Part shown: positions 8,364 to 17,757 of the stretch, piece after piece
How the letters are laid out: every line of letters starts with the position of its first letter
How positions within the stretch are numbered: position 1 is the first letter of the stretch
Source of the DNA: Clostridium psychrophilum
GTDB lineage: Bacteria; Bacillota; Clostridia; Clostridiales; Clostridiaceae
Direction: 5' to 3'
Length of the DNA stretch: 61,559 nt
Assembly (NCBI RefSeq): GCF_018861705.1
Contig: NZ_JAHLEC010000006.1
Coordinates: 1-61,559 of the forward strand
Program-made: the position numbers and the translations under genes
The notes under the pieces: model-generated
The model's database searches: none
Told to the model about the DNA's origin: nothing
Seen by the model: the letters and a program-made list of their open reading frames with translations, nothing else

Positions 8364-8603
8364 TTATATGTAGTTTACTAGCTTATTACTTACGAGACTG
8401 TTTTTTTTATCTTCATTAATAAAAATACGATATAGAACACTATCATTAATTAATGTTTGTACACAAACACCATCAGAACAAACCAAATAGTTCTTACCCT
8501 GAAACTCAAACTTATTTTCTTTATCCTTAACAGTATTAATCATAAGTTTATTAAATGTACTAACCTTTTTAATAGAAGAACTTTTATCAGAATCAATTAT
8601 CAT
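8364..8603 (-). CDS. Small hypothetical protein (79 aa)
   Basis: I do not recognise this protein. It is soluble, charged and Lys/Asn/Ser-rich, with a central segment NKFEFQGKNYLVCSDGVCVQ followed by TLINDSVLYRIFINE that looks like a small beta-rich fold with two cysteines five residues apart (C-SDGV-C). AAGGGG seven bases before the ATG supports translation. It stands alone between the ppx-HD terminator and the long hairpin downstream of lacI. Confidence 0.5.
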   Translation of the reverse strand: MIIDSDKSSSIKKVSTFNKLMINTVKDKENKFEFQGKNYLVCSDGVCVQTLINDSVLYRIFINEDKKNSLVSNKLVNYI

Positions 8604-8805
8604 AACATCGCCCCTTATTAATTTTTATATCATTTTCATTTTAACATTATTTTTTATAATATACCATACTATAAATTAATTAAGAAATTCTATCTATATT
8701 CAAAAGGATATTAATAATCAGAAAAGATGTACTTACATATTGTCTAACACTTGTAAACATCCTTCAAGTTATTACATTATATATTTAGTTCTTTCAGAAA
8801 CAAAA

Positions 8806-8865
8806 ATGCTAACATTAGAGCATACAGATTAAAAAATATAAATCTGTATACTTTATTGTTAGCAT
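8806..8865 (-). terminator. Two-tier hairpin terminator after lacI
   Basis: Outer arms ATGCTAACA / TGTTAGCAT enclose a second perfect stem ATACAGATT / AATCTGTAT. On the minus strand the outer stem is followed by TTTTTG, giving a terminator 45 bp after the LacI gene. The rest of the 8604-8908 gap is AT-rich with nothing else recognisable. Confidence 0.6.
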
Positions 8866-8908
8866 GTCAAATTGCCTTAAGATATATTTGTTTATACTTT
8901 ATATATAT

Positions 8909-9934
8909 TTAATAATTATTCTGGTTGCTACAACTATTTCTAATAATTAATTGCGTTTTTAACGCAATTCTACTAACTTTCTGATTACTATCAGCAATTA
9001 GATTCAAAAGCATTTTTGATGCATTTTCCCCAAGTGAATACATATTTTGATCTACTGTTGTAATCTTAGGTTCAACTATACTTGATATACAAATATTATC
9101 AAACCCAATTATAGACACATCTTTTGGCACATCAAATTTCAATATTTTACAAGCATTCAAAACTCCAAGCGCCATTAAATCATTACAAGCAAATACTGCT
9201 ATAGGCGTTTGTATTTTTTCAAGTTCTTTGCTCATTATGTTCATTGTACCATTAACACAATCATAACTATTTCCTTCACCAATATCTATAATTTTCTTAT
9301 AAGCAATTAAATTATTTTCTTTCATAAAATCATTATATACTTTTTCTTTTATGTCGTATGAATAACTTTCTTTTCCCCTTACAAATATTATATTTTTATG
9401 ACCCATTTCTAATAAATATAACATAGCCTGTTTTGCACCACTTGCCTCATCATTAAGTACAAAGTTACAATTAATGTTGGTATTATATCCATTAATTGAT
9501 ACAAGAGGTATATCTTTACTCACCGTTTCATAAAACCCATTTTTCATATTTTCCGTTTTAGGGTCAATAATTATAATTCCATCTACTTGCCTACCCATAA
9601 GCGATTTTACATATTTTATTTCTTCTGCTGCATTGTCATCAGTATCACAAAGATAAATTGAATAACCATTTATTCTAAGTTCATATTCTATAGCTTTAAT
9701 TACAGTTGGAAAGAAAAAATTATTTATGCCTGGAACTAAAATACCAATTGTTTTTGTATTCTGGCTAATTAACGATCTTGCTAATGTATTAGGACTAAAA
9801 TTTAATTTTTTTACAGCTGCTTCAACTCTAATTTTAGTTTCCTCTTTAACAGGATAATTTTTATTAATAACCCTGGATACTGTACTCATAGAAACACTAG
9901 CTTCTTTTGCAACATCTCTTATATTAACTTTCAT
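8909..9934 (-). CDS. LacI/GalR-family transcriptional regulator of the galactose operon
   Basis: A 341-residue repressor. The N-terminal helix-turn-helix is the classic LacI type (IRDVAKEASVSMSTVSRVIN, residues 4-23), then the hinge LNFSPNTLARSL. A periplasmic-binding-protein-like effector domain follows (TIGILVPGINNFFFPTVIKA; VDGIIIIDP; PIAVFACNDLMALGVLNAC; VSIIGFDN). It is the last gene of the gal cluster on the minus strand, after the permease. The likely effector is galactose or a derivative and the likely targets are the paired AGAAAA-CC-TTTTCT sites upstream of galT. Both points are inferred from position. GGGAGG precedes the ATG. Confidence 0.85.
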   Translation of the reverse strand: MKVNIRDVAKEASVSMSTVSRVINKNYPVKEETKIRVEAAVKKLNFSPNTLARSLISQNTKTIGILVPGINNFFFPTVIKAIEYELRINGYSIYLCDTDDNAAEEIKYVKSLMGRQVDGIIIIDPKTENMKNGFYETVSKDIPLVSINGYNTNINCNFVLNDEASGAKQAMLYLLEMGHKNIIFVRGKESYSYDIKEKVYNDFMKENNLIAYKKIIDIGEGNSYDCVNGTMNIMSKELEKIQTPIAVFACNDLMALGVLNACKILKFDVPKDVSIIGFDNICISSIVEPKITTVDQNMYSLGENASKMLLNLIADSNQKVSRIALKTQLIIRNSCSNQNNY

Positions 9935-10035
9935 TTTTGCCTCCCTATAAAGTCAGAAAATTTACACATATTATATTTAACCAACTAACTACTCATATGT
10001 ATAAATACTACTATTTAAATTGAAATTTGTAAAGA

Positions 10036-10071
10036 GAAAGCTGCCTCAATTTTTGTCTTGAGGCAGCTTTC
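10036..10071 (-). terminator. Terminator between the GPH permease and lacI
   Basis: A perfect 14-bp stem GAAAGCTGCCTCAA / TTGAGGCAGCTTTC with an eight-base loop sits 40 bp after the permease stop. On the minus strand the trailing sequence is TCTTTACAAA, only weakly U-rich, so some read-through into lacI is plausible. Confidence 0.7.
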
Positions 10072-10110
10072 TAGTATTTATAATGCTTTAATTATTAACT
10101 CAAATTAACT

Positions 10111-11544
10111 TTATTTTGCTAATGATGCTTCTAATTCTGCTACTATTTCAGCATGTTTCTTTTCTGTTAATTTTATTTTGAATAAGAAGATAACACCAGA
10201 GATAATCATTAATGCTGCTGGCAAATAGAAAGCCCACATTTTGAATGTTACAATACCTTGATGTGTTATATCCCGTGCTTGTGCATCTCCAATCATACCA
10301 CACGTTACTGATATGAAACCAACAATACCATTAGATAAAGCACCTGCGAGTTTATCTAATAATGGACGAAGAGATAAAGTTACTGCTTCATTACGAACTC
10401 CATTTTTCCATTGTCCGTATTCAACTGAATCACTGATTGTCATAAGCACTGCTAGAAAAATTAATTGGTACGGAAAATAGAAGAATACTAGGCCTATAAT
10501 AATAACTGACATTGAACTTGGTGATACTACGGAAAGTGTCAAATATCCAATTAGCATTAATACAATACCAATTATATAAACGTATTTTCTTGAAATAAGT
10601 TTAGTTATAGTTGGGTAAAGTGGAACAGATACGATGCCACAAATTGCAGCTACAATACCTACAATTGAAAAGGCTGCTAAATTACCAATTACATATTGGA
10701 AGTAAAGCATTAATACTGCTGTTGTAGCTACATAAGCAATAGCAAATAAAATATATGCTAATGACAACCACATTAATTGGTCATTTTTAGTAAGTGCAGT
10801 AAAGACGTCTTTAAGTGAAGTTTTACCACTTTGCTTACGTAAAGCACTTTCTTGTTCTTTTGTTCCAAAAGCTACAATCCAACTTGTAACACCGTAGATT
10901 AATGCAGCTATTAAACCAAATGCAAACCATCCACTAGCTCCTTGACCTGAGTGACCAGTAGCTACTAAAGTAAAGAATGAAACTATAGGAACTACTGCTA
11001 GTGTTGTTCCGTTTGCACCTAATGATGAAGCAAAACGGCCGAATGTTGCTAATTTCCCACGTTCTGCCGAATCTTCACTAAGTGCAGGAATTATTGACCA
11101 AAATGCTATATCTTTAAACGAATAAGAACAGTCTAAAATTACGAAAACAAGGATAAATACAACTGTAAATAAAGTTTGGTTACCTGTTGCTAGTCCAAAG
11201 AAGTTAGTAAATAGCAGTGCTAAGCAAATTGCACTTATTGTTCCACCAATACAAAGCCATGGACGAAATTTTCCCCATCTAGTCTTAGTGTTATCTATAA
11301 TACTACCAATAATTGGATCAAAGACGATTTCAACTAGTCTTATACCTACAACTAATGAGGTAACTAACCCTATCATTTTCATCTGAGTTGCCTTTGGAGC
11401 ACCTTCAAACATAGATTTTGTAACGAAAATCATGAAATATGTTGATAATGTTGCATAAAAAATATCATGGCCAAATGCACCTGCTGCAAATGAAAGTCTT
11501 TGTGTCATTGGTTTAATTGGTTTCATTTGTTTAATTGATTTCAT
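10111..11544 (-). CDS. GPH-family sugar:cation symporter (galactose/galactoside permease)
   Basis: A 477-residue, 12-helix transporter of the glycoside-pentoside-hexuronide family (MelB/LacS relatives). Family marks include RLVEIVFDPIIGSIIDNTKTRWGKFRPWL near residues 70-100, with the cation-binding Asp pair, and SFKDIAFWSIIPALS. It ends in a short cytoplasmic tail with no EIIA-like domain, unlike LacS of streptococci. It lies directly after galK and before lacI, so its likely substrate is galactose or a galactoside. No beta- or alpha-galactosidase is in the window, which favours free galactose. A strong AGGGGG site precedes the ATG. Confidence 0.85.
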   Translation of the reverse strand: MKSIKQMKPIKPMTQRLSFAAGAFGHDIFYATLSTYFMIFVTKSMFEGAPKATQMKMIGLVTSLVVGIRLVEIVFDPIIGSIIDNTKTRWGKFRPWLCIGGTISAICLALLFTNFFGLATGNQTLFTVVFILVFVILDCSYSFKDIAFWSIIPALSEDSAERGKLATFGRFASSLGANGTTLAVVPIVSFFTLVATGHSGQGASGWFAFGLIAALIYGVTSWIVAFGTKEQESALRKQSGKTSLKDVFTALTKNDQLMWLSLAYILFAIAYVATTAVLMLYFQYVIGNLAAFSIVGIVAAICGIVSVPLYPTITKLISRKYVYIIGIVLMLIGYLTLSVVSPSSMSVIIIGLVFFYFPYQLIFLAVLMTISDSVEYGQWKNGVRNEAVTLSLRPLLDKLAGALSNGIVGFISVTCGMIGDAQARDITHQGIVTFKMWAFYLPAALMIISGVIFLFKIKLTEKKHAEIVAELEASLAK

Positions 11545-11654
11545 TTTTATTTCCCCCTATATATTTGATAGTATTAACACTATCTTTGTTTTATTTATTT
11601 GAATTCTTGCCTTAGCAAAGGTTTAAATTACTTTTATAATAAGAAAACAATATT

Positions 11655-11685
11655 GAAATGATTTTCTCAACATCAGAATCATTTC
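11655..11685 (-). terminator. Hairpin between galK and the permease
   Basis: Inverted repeat GAAATGATT / AATCATTTC followed on the minus strand by AATATTGTTTTCTT. It may attenuate transcription between galK and the permease. A second inverted repeat, GATAGT-ATTAAC-ACTATC, lies at 11567-11584 just upstream of the permease and could be an operator. Confidence 0.4.
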
Positions 11686-11709
11686 TGTCCTCAAGAAAAT
11701 CTTGTACAA

Positions 11710-12873
11710 TTATTCTACCCTATGAACCCCTTCACCAATTCCTGTGGAATAAAATGTTGGTTCGTATCCAATTCTCTTTGTATATTCCCTTTTTACTCTA
11801 CTCGTAAATAAATTTACTTTGTCTTTTTCAACTATTGCAATTGCACATCCTCCGAAACCTGCGCCTGTCATCCTCGCCCCAATACAACTATCACTAAATA
11901 ATGCTTCTTCTACAATAGCATCAAGCTCTTTTCCTGTAACTTCATATAAGTTTTTTAATGAATTATGTGATTCTACAAGTAGTCTCCCAAATTCAATAAG
12001 ATCTCCATTATTTAAGCAATTAAATGCTTTAATTACTCTTGCATTTTCATATACTGAATGTTTAGCTCTATTTTTAATTTTCTCATCAGTAAATAAATAT
12101 TCAAGCTTATCAAATTCTTCTGGTTTTAATTGACATATATCTTTTACATCTTTCACTTTTTTAATTACTTCCAACGCTTTTTCACATTCAGATCTTCGTT
12201 CATTGTATTTTGACTCAGCTAGTGCACGCCTCTTATTAGTATTCATAATTACAATTTCATAGTTTAAAAGGTTTACAGCCGCATAACTATATTCTAATGT
12301 TTGGCAATTTAAAAGAATAGCTTTTGCTTTTTTACCCATTCCAATTGCAAATTGATCCATAATTCCACAATTAACACCAACAAAATCATTTTCAGCCTTT
12401 TGTGACATTTTAACTATGTCAATCATGCCAATGCTATTATCATTAAATAGATTGTTAATAATTACTCCTGTAAGAACCTCAAGCGAGGCAGAAGAAGATA
12501 AACCTGCTCCATTTGGTATATTACCACTTATTAAAATATCCATTCCTTTAACTTTGTATCCTTTATCAAGCATTATCTTTATTACACCTTTAGGATAATT
12601 AGCCCAGTCATCTATAACATCATTTTTCATAGGCTTGTCTAAATCCGACTTAACCCTTAAATCAAAATTTGTTGAAGCAAAATTAATTTTATTGTCATTT
12701 CTTACTTTCACTAATCCATAAGTTCCGAAATCTAAAGCGCATGGAAAAACGTATCCACCATTATAATCAATGTGCTCTCCTATAAGATTAATTCTTCCTG
12801 GTGAGAAAAATGTAGCTTCACTATCTTCTCCATAAATTTCTGTAAATGTCTCATGAAGTTTTTTAATATCCAT
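11710..12873 (-). CDS. galK: Galactokinase
   Basis: Phosphorylates alpha-D-galactose to galactose-1-phosphate, step one of the Leloir pathway. The 387-residue GHMP kinase has every family signature: the galactokinase motif GRINLIGEHIDYNGGYVFP (about residues 27-45), the ATP-binding GLSSSASLEV (about 122), the catalytic-base region NCGIMDQFAIGMGK (about 170) and the C-terminal GARMTGAGFGGCAIAIV. Length is normal. GGAGGTAA before the ATG supports the start. It lies in the operon after galT, separated by a 77-bp gap that holds a strong hairpin. Confidence 0.95.
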   Translation of the reverse strand: MDIKKLHETFTEIYGEDSEATFFSPGRINLIGEHIDYNGGYVFPCALDFGTYGLVKVRNDNKINFASTNFDLRVKSDLDKPMKNDVIDDWANYPKGVIKIMLDKGYKVKGMDILISGNIPNGAGLSSSASLEVLTGVIINNLFNDNSIGMIDIVKMSQKAENDFVGVNCGIMDQFAIGMGKKAKAILLNCQTLEYSYAAVNLLNYEIVIMNTNKRRALAESKYNERRSECEKALEVIKKVKDVKDICQLKPEEFDKLEYLFTDEKIKNRAKHSVYENARVIKAFNCLNNGDLIEFGRLLVESHNSLKNLYEVTGKELDAIVEEALFSDSCIGARMTGAGFGGCAIAIVEKDKVNLFTSRVKREYTKRIGYEPTFYSTGIGEGVHRVE

Positions 12874-12914
12874 AATGTATTACCTCCAAAGTTTTTAGTA
12901 AATCATTTTTTAAT

Positions 12915-12943
12915 AAACTAACAGCTTAAAAAGCTGTTAGTTT
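12915..12943 (-). terminator. Intercistronic hairpin between galT and galK
   Basis: A perfect 13-bp stem AAACTAACAGCTT / AAGCTGTTAGTTT with a 3-base loop sits eight bases after the galT stop. It is followed on the minus strand by ATTAAAAAATG rather than a long U-run, so it may partly terminate or stabilise the galT message. Confidence 0.6.
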
Positions 12944-12950
12944 TGTTTAT

Positions 12951-13946
12951 TTAAATTTGTTTAGTTAATTTATATTTCTCATATGCTGTTCTTAATTCGA
13001 TTGCTGTTTCTTCAACTGCTGTAGGGTTACATGCAGCCCAGGCACCCATTTCAGATGAAGCATAGTATTTTATTTTCTCTTTAGATCTAAGTGGTGGATA
13101 AAATTCCACATGAAAGTGATAATAATCATCATAATTACCATATTCCTTGGAATTTACAGGTGCTTGATGTATACACATCATATAAGGAAACTTCTTATCA
13201 AATAAGCAATCAAATGTCCCAGAAACTTTCTTTAATATATCTGCAAAATTTTCTTTTTGACTCTCATTAAAGTCAGTCATTTTGCTTAAGTGTGTTTTGC
13301 TTACAATAAATATTCCATAAGGATAATCTGTAAAAAATGGCAAGTATGCTAAAAAGTCTTCATTTTCCATAATTATTCTTTTCTTAAATTCTATTTCTTC
13401 CTTATTCATTTTACATATTAAGCATTCATCATTTTCTTTGTAATATTCTCTACATGAATCCAGTTCAGTTTTTATTTTTAAGGGCATTTGTGAATATGCG
13501 TATATCTGCCCATGAGGATGAGGCATTGTTACTCCTACTTCTGCACCTCTATTTTCAAATTCAAATATATATTTTACTCTTTCATCTTTACTTAATTCAG
13601 TAAACCTCTCGCACCATAAATCTACAAGCTTTCTTACATGTGGTAATGGAAGTTCACTCAAAGTTTTTGTATGCTCTGGTGAATAAAGAATAACTTCACA
13701 TTTTCCGTAAGCTTCTTTGATTTTATAAAATTCTGAACCAACATTATCAGGAACTGGTGGTTCTTTGGATAATGCTGGGAAATCGTTATCATATTCTTGT
13801 ACATCGTATACATCTGGGACTTTACCAGATCCTGGGCAAAATGGACACCAATCCTTTGGCATTTGTGGTCTATTCTGTCTATTTGATGCAACCATTACCC
13901 AATCTTTTAATAGTGGATTCCATCTTAATTCTGCCATTTTAATCAT
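12951..13946 (-). CDS. galT: Galactose-1-phosphate uridylyltransferase, class I
   Basis: Exchanges UMP between UDP-glucose and galactose-1-phosphate, giving UDP-galactose. This is the class I (HIT-superfamily) enzyme: a zinc-ligand pair CPFCPG near residue 35, the nucleophile motif PHPHGQIYAY near residue 160, and a later HQAPVNSKEYGNYDDYYHFH stretch. Clostridia often use the unrelated class II GalT2, so this type is worth noting. The frame opens with a TTG at 13949 that abuts the AAGGAAGG site. The ATG at 13946, spaced six bases from AAAGGA, is preferred. It is the first gene of the gal operon. No galE is present here. Confidence 0.93.
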   Translation of the reverse strand: MIKMAELRWNPLLKDWVMVASNRQNRPQMPKDWCPFCPGSGKVPDVYDVQEYDNDFPALSKEPPVPDNVGSEFYKIKEAYGKCEVILYSPEHTKTLSELPLPHVRKLVDLWCERFTELSKDERVKYIFEFENRGAEVGVTMPHPHGQIYAYSQMPLKIKTELDSCREYYKENDECLICKMNKEEIEFKKRIIMENEDFLAYLPFFTDYPYGIFIVSKTHLSKMTDFNESQKENFADILKKVSGTFDCLFDKKFPYMMCIHQAPVNSKEYGNYDDYYHFHVEFYPPLRSKEKIKYYASSEMGAWAACNPTAVEETAIELRTAYEKYKLTKQI

Positions 13947-13958
13947 CAACCTTCCTTT

Positions 13959-13972
13959 AGAAAACCTTTTCT
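13959..13972. promoter_or_regulatory. LacI-type operator O1 (gal leader)
   Basis: AGAAAACCTTTTCT has perfect AGAAAA/TTTTCT arms around CC. It lies between the gal promoter and the galT start, and is the same 14-mer as the site at 14054-14067, 95 bp away. This fits dimer or tetramer binding by the LacI-family repressor of the operon. Confidence 0.6.
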
Positions 13973-13988
13973 ATTTTTAAAATTTAAT

Positions 13989-14008
13989 ACGTACTTTTAG
14001 AAGTACGT
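13989..14008 (-). promoter_or_regulatory. Hairpin in the gal leader
   Basis: ACGTACTT and AAGTACGT face each other across four bases, between the -10 box and operator O1. It would form an 8-bp stem near the 5' end of the gal mRNA, or could be a third protein-binding dyad. Confidence 0.35.
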
Positions 14009-14017
14009 TTATTTATC

Positions 14018-14046
14018 TTATAATATCTATATGAAACCATTTGTAA
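14018..14046 (-). promoter_or_regulatory. Promoter of the gal operon
   Basis: On the minus strand, -35 TTACAA (14041-14046), 17-bp spacer, -10 TTATAA (14018-14023). The two copies of the operator 14-mer bracket it, one 7 bp upstream of the -35 and one about 45 bp downstream of the -10. The remainder of the 13950-14260 gap holds only AT-rich sequence and the pyc terminator. Confidence 0.55.
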
Positions 14047-14053
14047 TACTTTT

Positions 14054-14067
14054 AGAAAACCTTTTCT
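14054..14067. promoter_or_regulatory. LacI-type operator O2 (upstream of the gal -35)
   Basis: A second exact copy of AGAAAACCTTTTCT, immediately upstream of the -35 hexamer of the gal promoter. Confidence 0.6.
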
Positions 14068-14189
14068 TTTATGATTCTATCTTAGCATAATTGTTTTAAT
14101 ATTACAATACTATTTTGTTTATATTTTTAATAATTAATAATTATCACATTAATTTCATTGAAAGCTTAAAGATTATTAAAAGTCAAAAT

Positions 14190-14244
14190 AAAGTTAAAAA
14201 GATAGTAAAAACTCATTTAGAGTTTTTACTATCTTTTTAACTTT
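14190..14244 (-). terminator. Terminator of pyc (25-bp perfect stem)
   Basis: Two 25-base arms, perfectly complementary, enclose the five-base loop ATTTA. The arms begin AAAGTTAAAAAG and end CTTTTTAACTTT. The hairpin starts 17 bases after the pyc stop. It is symmetrical enough to act in both directions. Confidence 0.8.
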
Positions 14245-14260
14245 GTAATATAATAAAATT

Positions 14261-17200
14261 CTATTTTAAATTTACTAATAGTTCTCCGGCCTTTACCTGT
14301 TGTCCTTCTTTAACATTAATTGCCTCAACAACACCTGTAGCTGATGCAATTACTCTAGTTTCCATCTTCATAGCCTCAACAACCATTAATTGTTGATTTT
14401 CAATTACTTTATCTCCTTCTTCTACAAGAATGGATAAAACAGTTCCTGGTATTGGAGACCCAACTTCTAAGGGATTTGATGAATCCGCCATTTGTGACAT
14501 TGTAAAATCTTGAACAGCTTTGTTATTTTGATCTTTAATTTTTATTTCACGTCTATTTCCATCGACTTCGAAAACAAGCACTTTATTACCTTCTAAATCC
14601 AATTTACTAATATGAAGCAATTTTATCATGTGTGTTTTTCCAGGAGCAACTTCAGCCTCACAAGTTTCACCCTCATTAATTCCATGAAAATAAACATCAC
14701 TGCCAATTCTACTTAAATCACCATATTCCTGAATATATTTGATATAATTATCGAATACATCTGGGTATAATGAATAACTTAATATATCTTTTCTATCTGG
14801 CGTCATATTAAATTCTTCCTCTAAATGTTTCTTAATCTTTTCAAAATCTTCATCTGGAAGCAATTCACCTGGTCTACAAGTAATAGGCTTCTCACCCTTT
14901 AGAACTAATTTCTGAAGCTTTTCTGGAAATCCGCCCATTGGTTGACCCATCATCCCTTTAAAATATGATACAACTGAATCTGGGAAAGACATTTTAATTG
15001 CTTTCTCATATATATTATCTGGTGTAAGATCATTTTGGACCATAAATATAGCAAAATCCCCTACCATCTTAGACGACGGTGTTACTTTTACAATGTCCCC
15101 TACCATATCATTTACGACTTTGTACATTTCTTTAATTTCATTAAATTTATGTCCAAGTCCGAAACTCTCTACCTGAGGTTTAAGATTAGAATATTGACCT
15201 CCTGGTATTTCATATCTATATATTTCAGCAGATCCTGAATTTAAATCTGATTTGAATTGATCATAAACTGGTCTTACAGCATTCCAATAATCTGAAATGC
15301 CCTGAATTCCTCTAAGATCTATTCCAGTATCTCTATCAGTATTTTTAAGTGCTGCAACAACTGAATTCAAAGCTGGTTGACTAGTGAGGCCTGACATACT
15401 GTTAAATGCAGTATCTACAATATCCACTCCCGCTTGAGCCGCCATTAAAACTGTAGCAACCCCATTTCCCGTAGTATCATGAGTATGAAGATGAATAGGC
15501 ATTCCTACCTCTTGCTTTAAAGCATTAACTAGTTTAAATGCAGCATGAGGCTTAAGTAGTGCCGACATATCTTTTATACCTAATATATGAGCTCCTGTTT
15601 TTTCAATTTCCTTTGCAAGCTTTATATAATAGTCCAAATTATATTTACTTTTTTTATCATTTAGTATGTCACCTGTATAACAAATACAAGCTTCTGCAAC
15701 CTTACCGCTTTTTATAACTTCATCTATTGAAGTTTCCATTCCTTTAAGCCAATTTAGAGAATCAAATATTCTAAACACATCAACACCAGTATTTGCAGAT
15801 TCTTTAATAAATTCACGAACTACATTGTCAGGATAATTTTTATAACCTACTGCATTCGCTCCACGTATAAGCATCTGAAAAAGCACATTAGGGATTTTCT
15901 TTCTAAGTTGTGTTAGTCTCTCCCAAGGAGATTCATTCAAATAACGATATGCTACATCAAAAGTAGCGCCTCCCCACATCTCAAGAGAAAACAAATTTGC
16001 TCCATAAACAGATGTTGCAGTTGCTATCTTTAACATATCCTTTGTTCTCATTCTAGTTGCCATTAAAGATTGTTGAGCATCTCTCATTGTTGTATCCGTT
16101 AAAAGTAGTTTATTTTGACCTTTAATCCACTTTAAAAGGCCTTCTGTACCCTGAAGATCTAATATTTGTTTTGTTCCGCTAAGTTTATTTGGCATTATAA
16201 TTTTGGGAACCACTGGTACATCATAAAGTTTTTTAACACCATTTATTTCATTGACCATTTTTTCCCCAATGAATTTTAGTATTCTGTTTTCTTCATTGGC
16301 CTGCTTTGTAATAGAAATCAATTCAGGATTTTCTTCTATAAAATTAGTATTGCATTCACCCTTTAAAAAGGTAGGATGGTTCAGTACATTAATTAAAAAA
16401 CCAATGTTAGTTTTTACTCCTGTAATTCTAGTTTCCTCTACAGCTCTTATAGACTTCTTTATAGCATCTTTAAAAGTTCTAGACCATGATATGTTTTTTA
16501 CTAGTAGACTATCATAATATGGACTAATTATGGCTCCAGCAAAACCATTACCGCCATCTAGTCTTATTCCAAACCCAGAACCAGTTCTATATTCCTCTAT
16601 TCTCCCTGTATCTGGAGCAAAATTATTAGAAGGATCTTCTGTTGTTATACGGCACTGAATAGAATACCCATTAACTTTAACATCCTCTTGAGAATTAATA
16701 CCTATTTTCTCAGAATTTAATGCATAATCTTCTGCGATTAGTATTTGACTTTCAACTATATCAATGCCTGTAACCATTTCTGTAATAGTATGTTCAACTT
16801 GAATTCTAGGGTTCATTTCTATGAAATAATGATTTCCCTTAGCATCTACTAAAAACTCTAATGTTCCAGCACTTCTATAATTTACTGATTTAGCTATTTT
16901 TAATGCATCATTACAAATCTGATCCCTTTTTTCTTGTGATATTGAAAAAGCAGGTGTATATTCTATAACTTTTTGATGCCTTCTTTGAATAGAACAATCT
17001 CTCTCATGCAAATGAACGATGTTTCCAAACTTATCTCCTAGAACTTGTACCTCTATATGTTTAGATTTTTCAAGATATTTTTCTACATAAAGGTGATCGA
17101 TACCAAATGCTTTTTTCGCTTCACTTTTAGCACTTATATAAGCGGATGATAATTCACTTGCTTCTCGCACAATTCTCATTCCTCGTCCACCACCACCTGC

Positions 17201-17689
17201 AACTGCCTTTAGCATAACAGGGTATCCACATTTTTCTGCAAGAATTTTTGCCTCATCTATTGTTTCAACTATCTTTTTATCTCCAGGTATAGTAGGAACT
17301 CCTACTGAATTTGCCACAATTTTGGATTTAATCTTGTCTCCAAGTTTATCCATCATCTCTGCAGTTGGCCCGATGAATTCAATCCCCGCTTTAGCGCATT
17401 TTATTGCAAATTCAGGATTTTCTGATAAGAATCCATAACCTGGATGAATGGCATCTACACCTTTTTTTAGTGCAATACTAATTATCTCCTCAATATTCAG
17501 ATATGCCTCAACGGGTCCCTTATTTTTACCAATTAGGTAAGCTTCATCTGCCTTAGTTTTAAATAGCGAATATTTATCCTCATTGGAATAGATTGCAACC
17601 GTACGAATCCCAAGTTCATTACAAGCTCTAAAAACTCTTATTGCAATTTCTCCTCTGTTTGCTACTAATACTCTTTTAAATTTTTTCAC
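14261..17689 (-). CDS. pyc: Pyruvate carboxylase
   Basis: Biotin enzyme that carboxylates pyruvate to oxaloacetate with ATP and bicarbonate. About 1142 residues in the standard single-chain order: biotin carboxylase (VLVANRGEIAIRVFRA at the start, ATP-grasp loop GGGGRGMR near 165, LEFLVDAKGNHYFIEMNPRI near 280), carboxyltransferase (LTDTTMRDAQQSLMATRMRT near 535; LHTHDTTGNG near 740) and a C-terminal biotinyl domain with the VEAMKMET lysine near 1110. The upstream ATG at 17695 is only two bases from AGGGGG, so the GTG at 17689, eight bases away, is the more likely start. It is monocistronic with a long-stem terminator. A 20-bp tandem repeat lies upstream. Confidence 0.96.
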   Translation of the reverse strand: MKKFKRVLVANRGEIAIRVFRACNELGIRTVAIYSNEDKYSLFKTKADEAYLIGKNKGPVEAYLNIEEIISIALKKGVDAIHPGYGFLSENPEFAIKCAKAGIEFIGPTAEMMDKLGDKIKSKIVANSVGVPTIPGDKKIVETIDEAKILAEKCGYPVMLKAVAGGGGRGMRIVREASELSSAYISAKSEAKKAFGIDHLYVEKYLEKSKHIEVQVLGDKFGNIVHLHERDCSIQRRHQKVIEYTPAFSISQEKRDQICNDALKIAKSVNYRSAGTLEFLVDAKGNHYFIEMNPRIQVEHTITEMVTGIDIVESQILIAEDYALNSEKIGINSQEDVKVNGYSIQCRITTEDPSNNFAPDTGRIEEYRTGSGFGIRLDGGNGFAGAIISPYYDSLLVKNISWSRTFKDAIKKSIRAVEETRITGVKTNIGFLINVLNHPTFLKGECNTNFIEENPELISITKQANEENRILKFIGEKMVNEINGVKKLYDVPVVPKIIMPNKLSGTKQILDLQGTEGLLKWIKGQNKLLLTDTTMRDAQQSLMATRMRTKDMLKIATATSVYGANLFSLEMWGGATFDVAYRYLNESPWERLTQLRKKIPNVLFQMLIRGANAVGYKNYPDNVVREFIKESANTGVDVFRIFDSLNWLKGMETSIDEVIKSGKVAEACICYTGDILNDKKSKYNLDYYIKLAKEIEKTGAHILGIKDMSALLKPHAAFKLVNALKQEVGMPIHLHTHDTTGNGVATVLMAAQAGVDIVDTAFNSMSGLTSQPALNSVVAALKNTDRDTGIDLRGIQGISDYWNAVRPVYDQFKSDLNSGSAEIYRYEIPGGQYSNLKPQVESFGLGHKFNEIKEMYKVVNDMVGDIVKVTPSSKMVGDFAIFMVQNDLTPDNIYEKAIKMSFPDSVVSYFKGMMGQPMGGFPEKLQKLVLKGEKPITCRPGELLPDEDFEKIKKHLEEEFNMTPDRKDILSYSLYPDVFDNYIKYIQEYGDLSRIGSDVYFHGINEGETCEAEVAPGKTHMIKLLHISKLDLEGNKVLVFEVDGNRREIKIKDQNNKAVQDFTMSQMADSSNPLEVGSPIPGTVLSILVEEGDKVIENQQLMVVEAMKMETRVIASATGVVEAINVKEGQQVKAGELLVNLK

Positions 17690-17720
17690 TTTCATTACCC
17701 CCTGTTATAACCTTTAATTT

Positions 17721-17757
17721 CATATCTATGAATATAATCTCATATCTATGAATATAA
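17721..17757. repeat. Tandem direct repeat upstream of pyc
   Basis: CATATCTATGAATATAA occurs twice with a 20-bp period (17721-17737 and 17741-17757), 30-70 bp before the pyc start. It may be a regulator site or simple slippage. I find no further copy nearby, although ATTCATT-like words continue to 17795. Confidence 0.5.
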
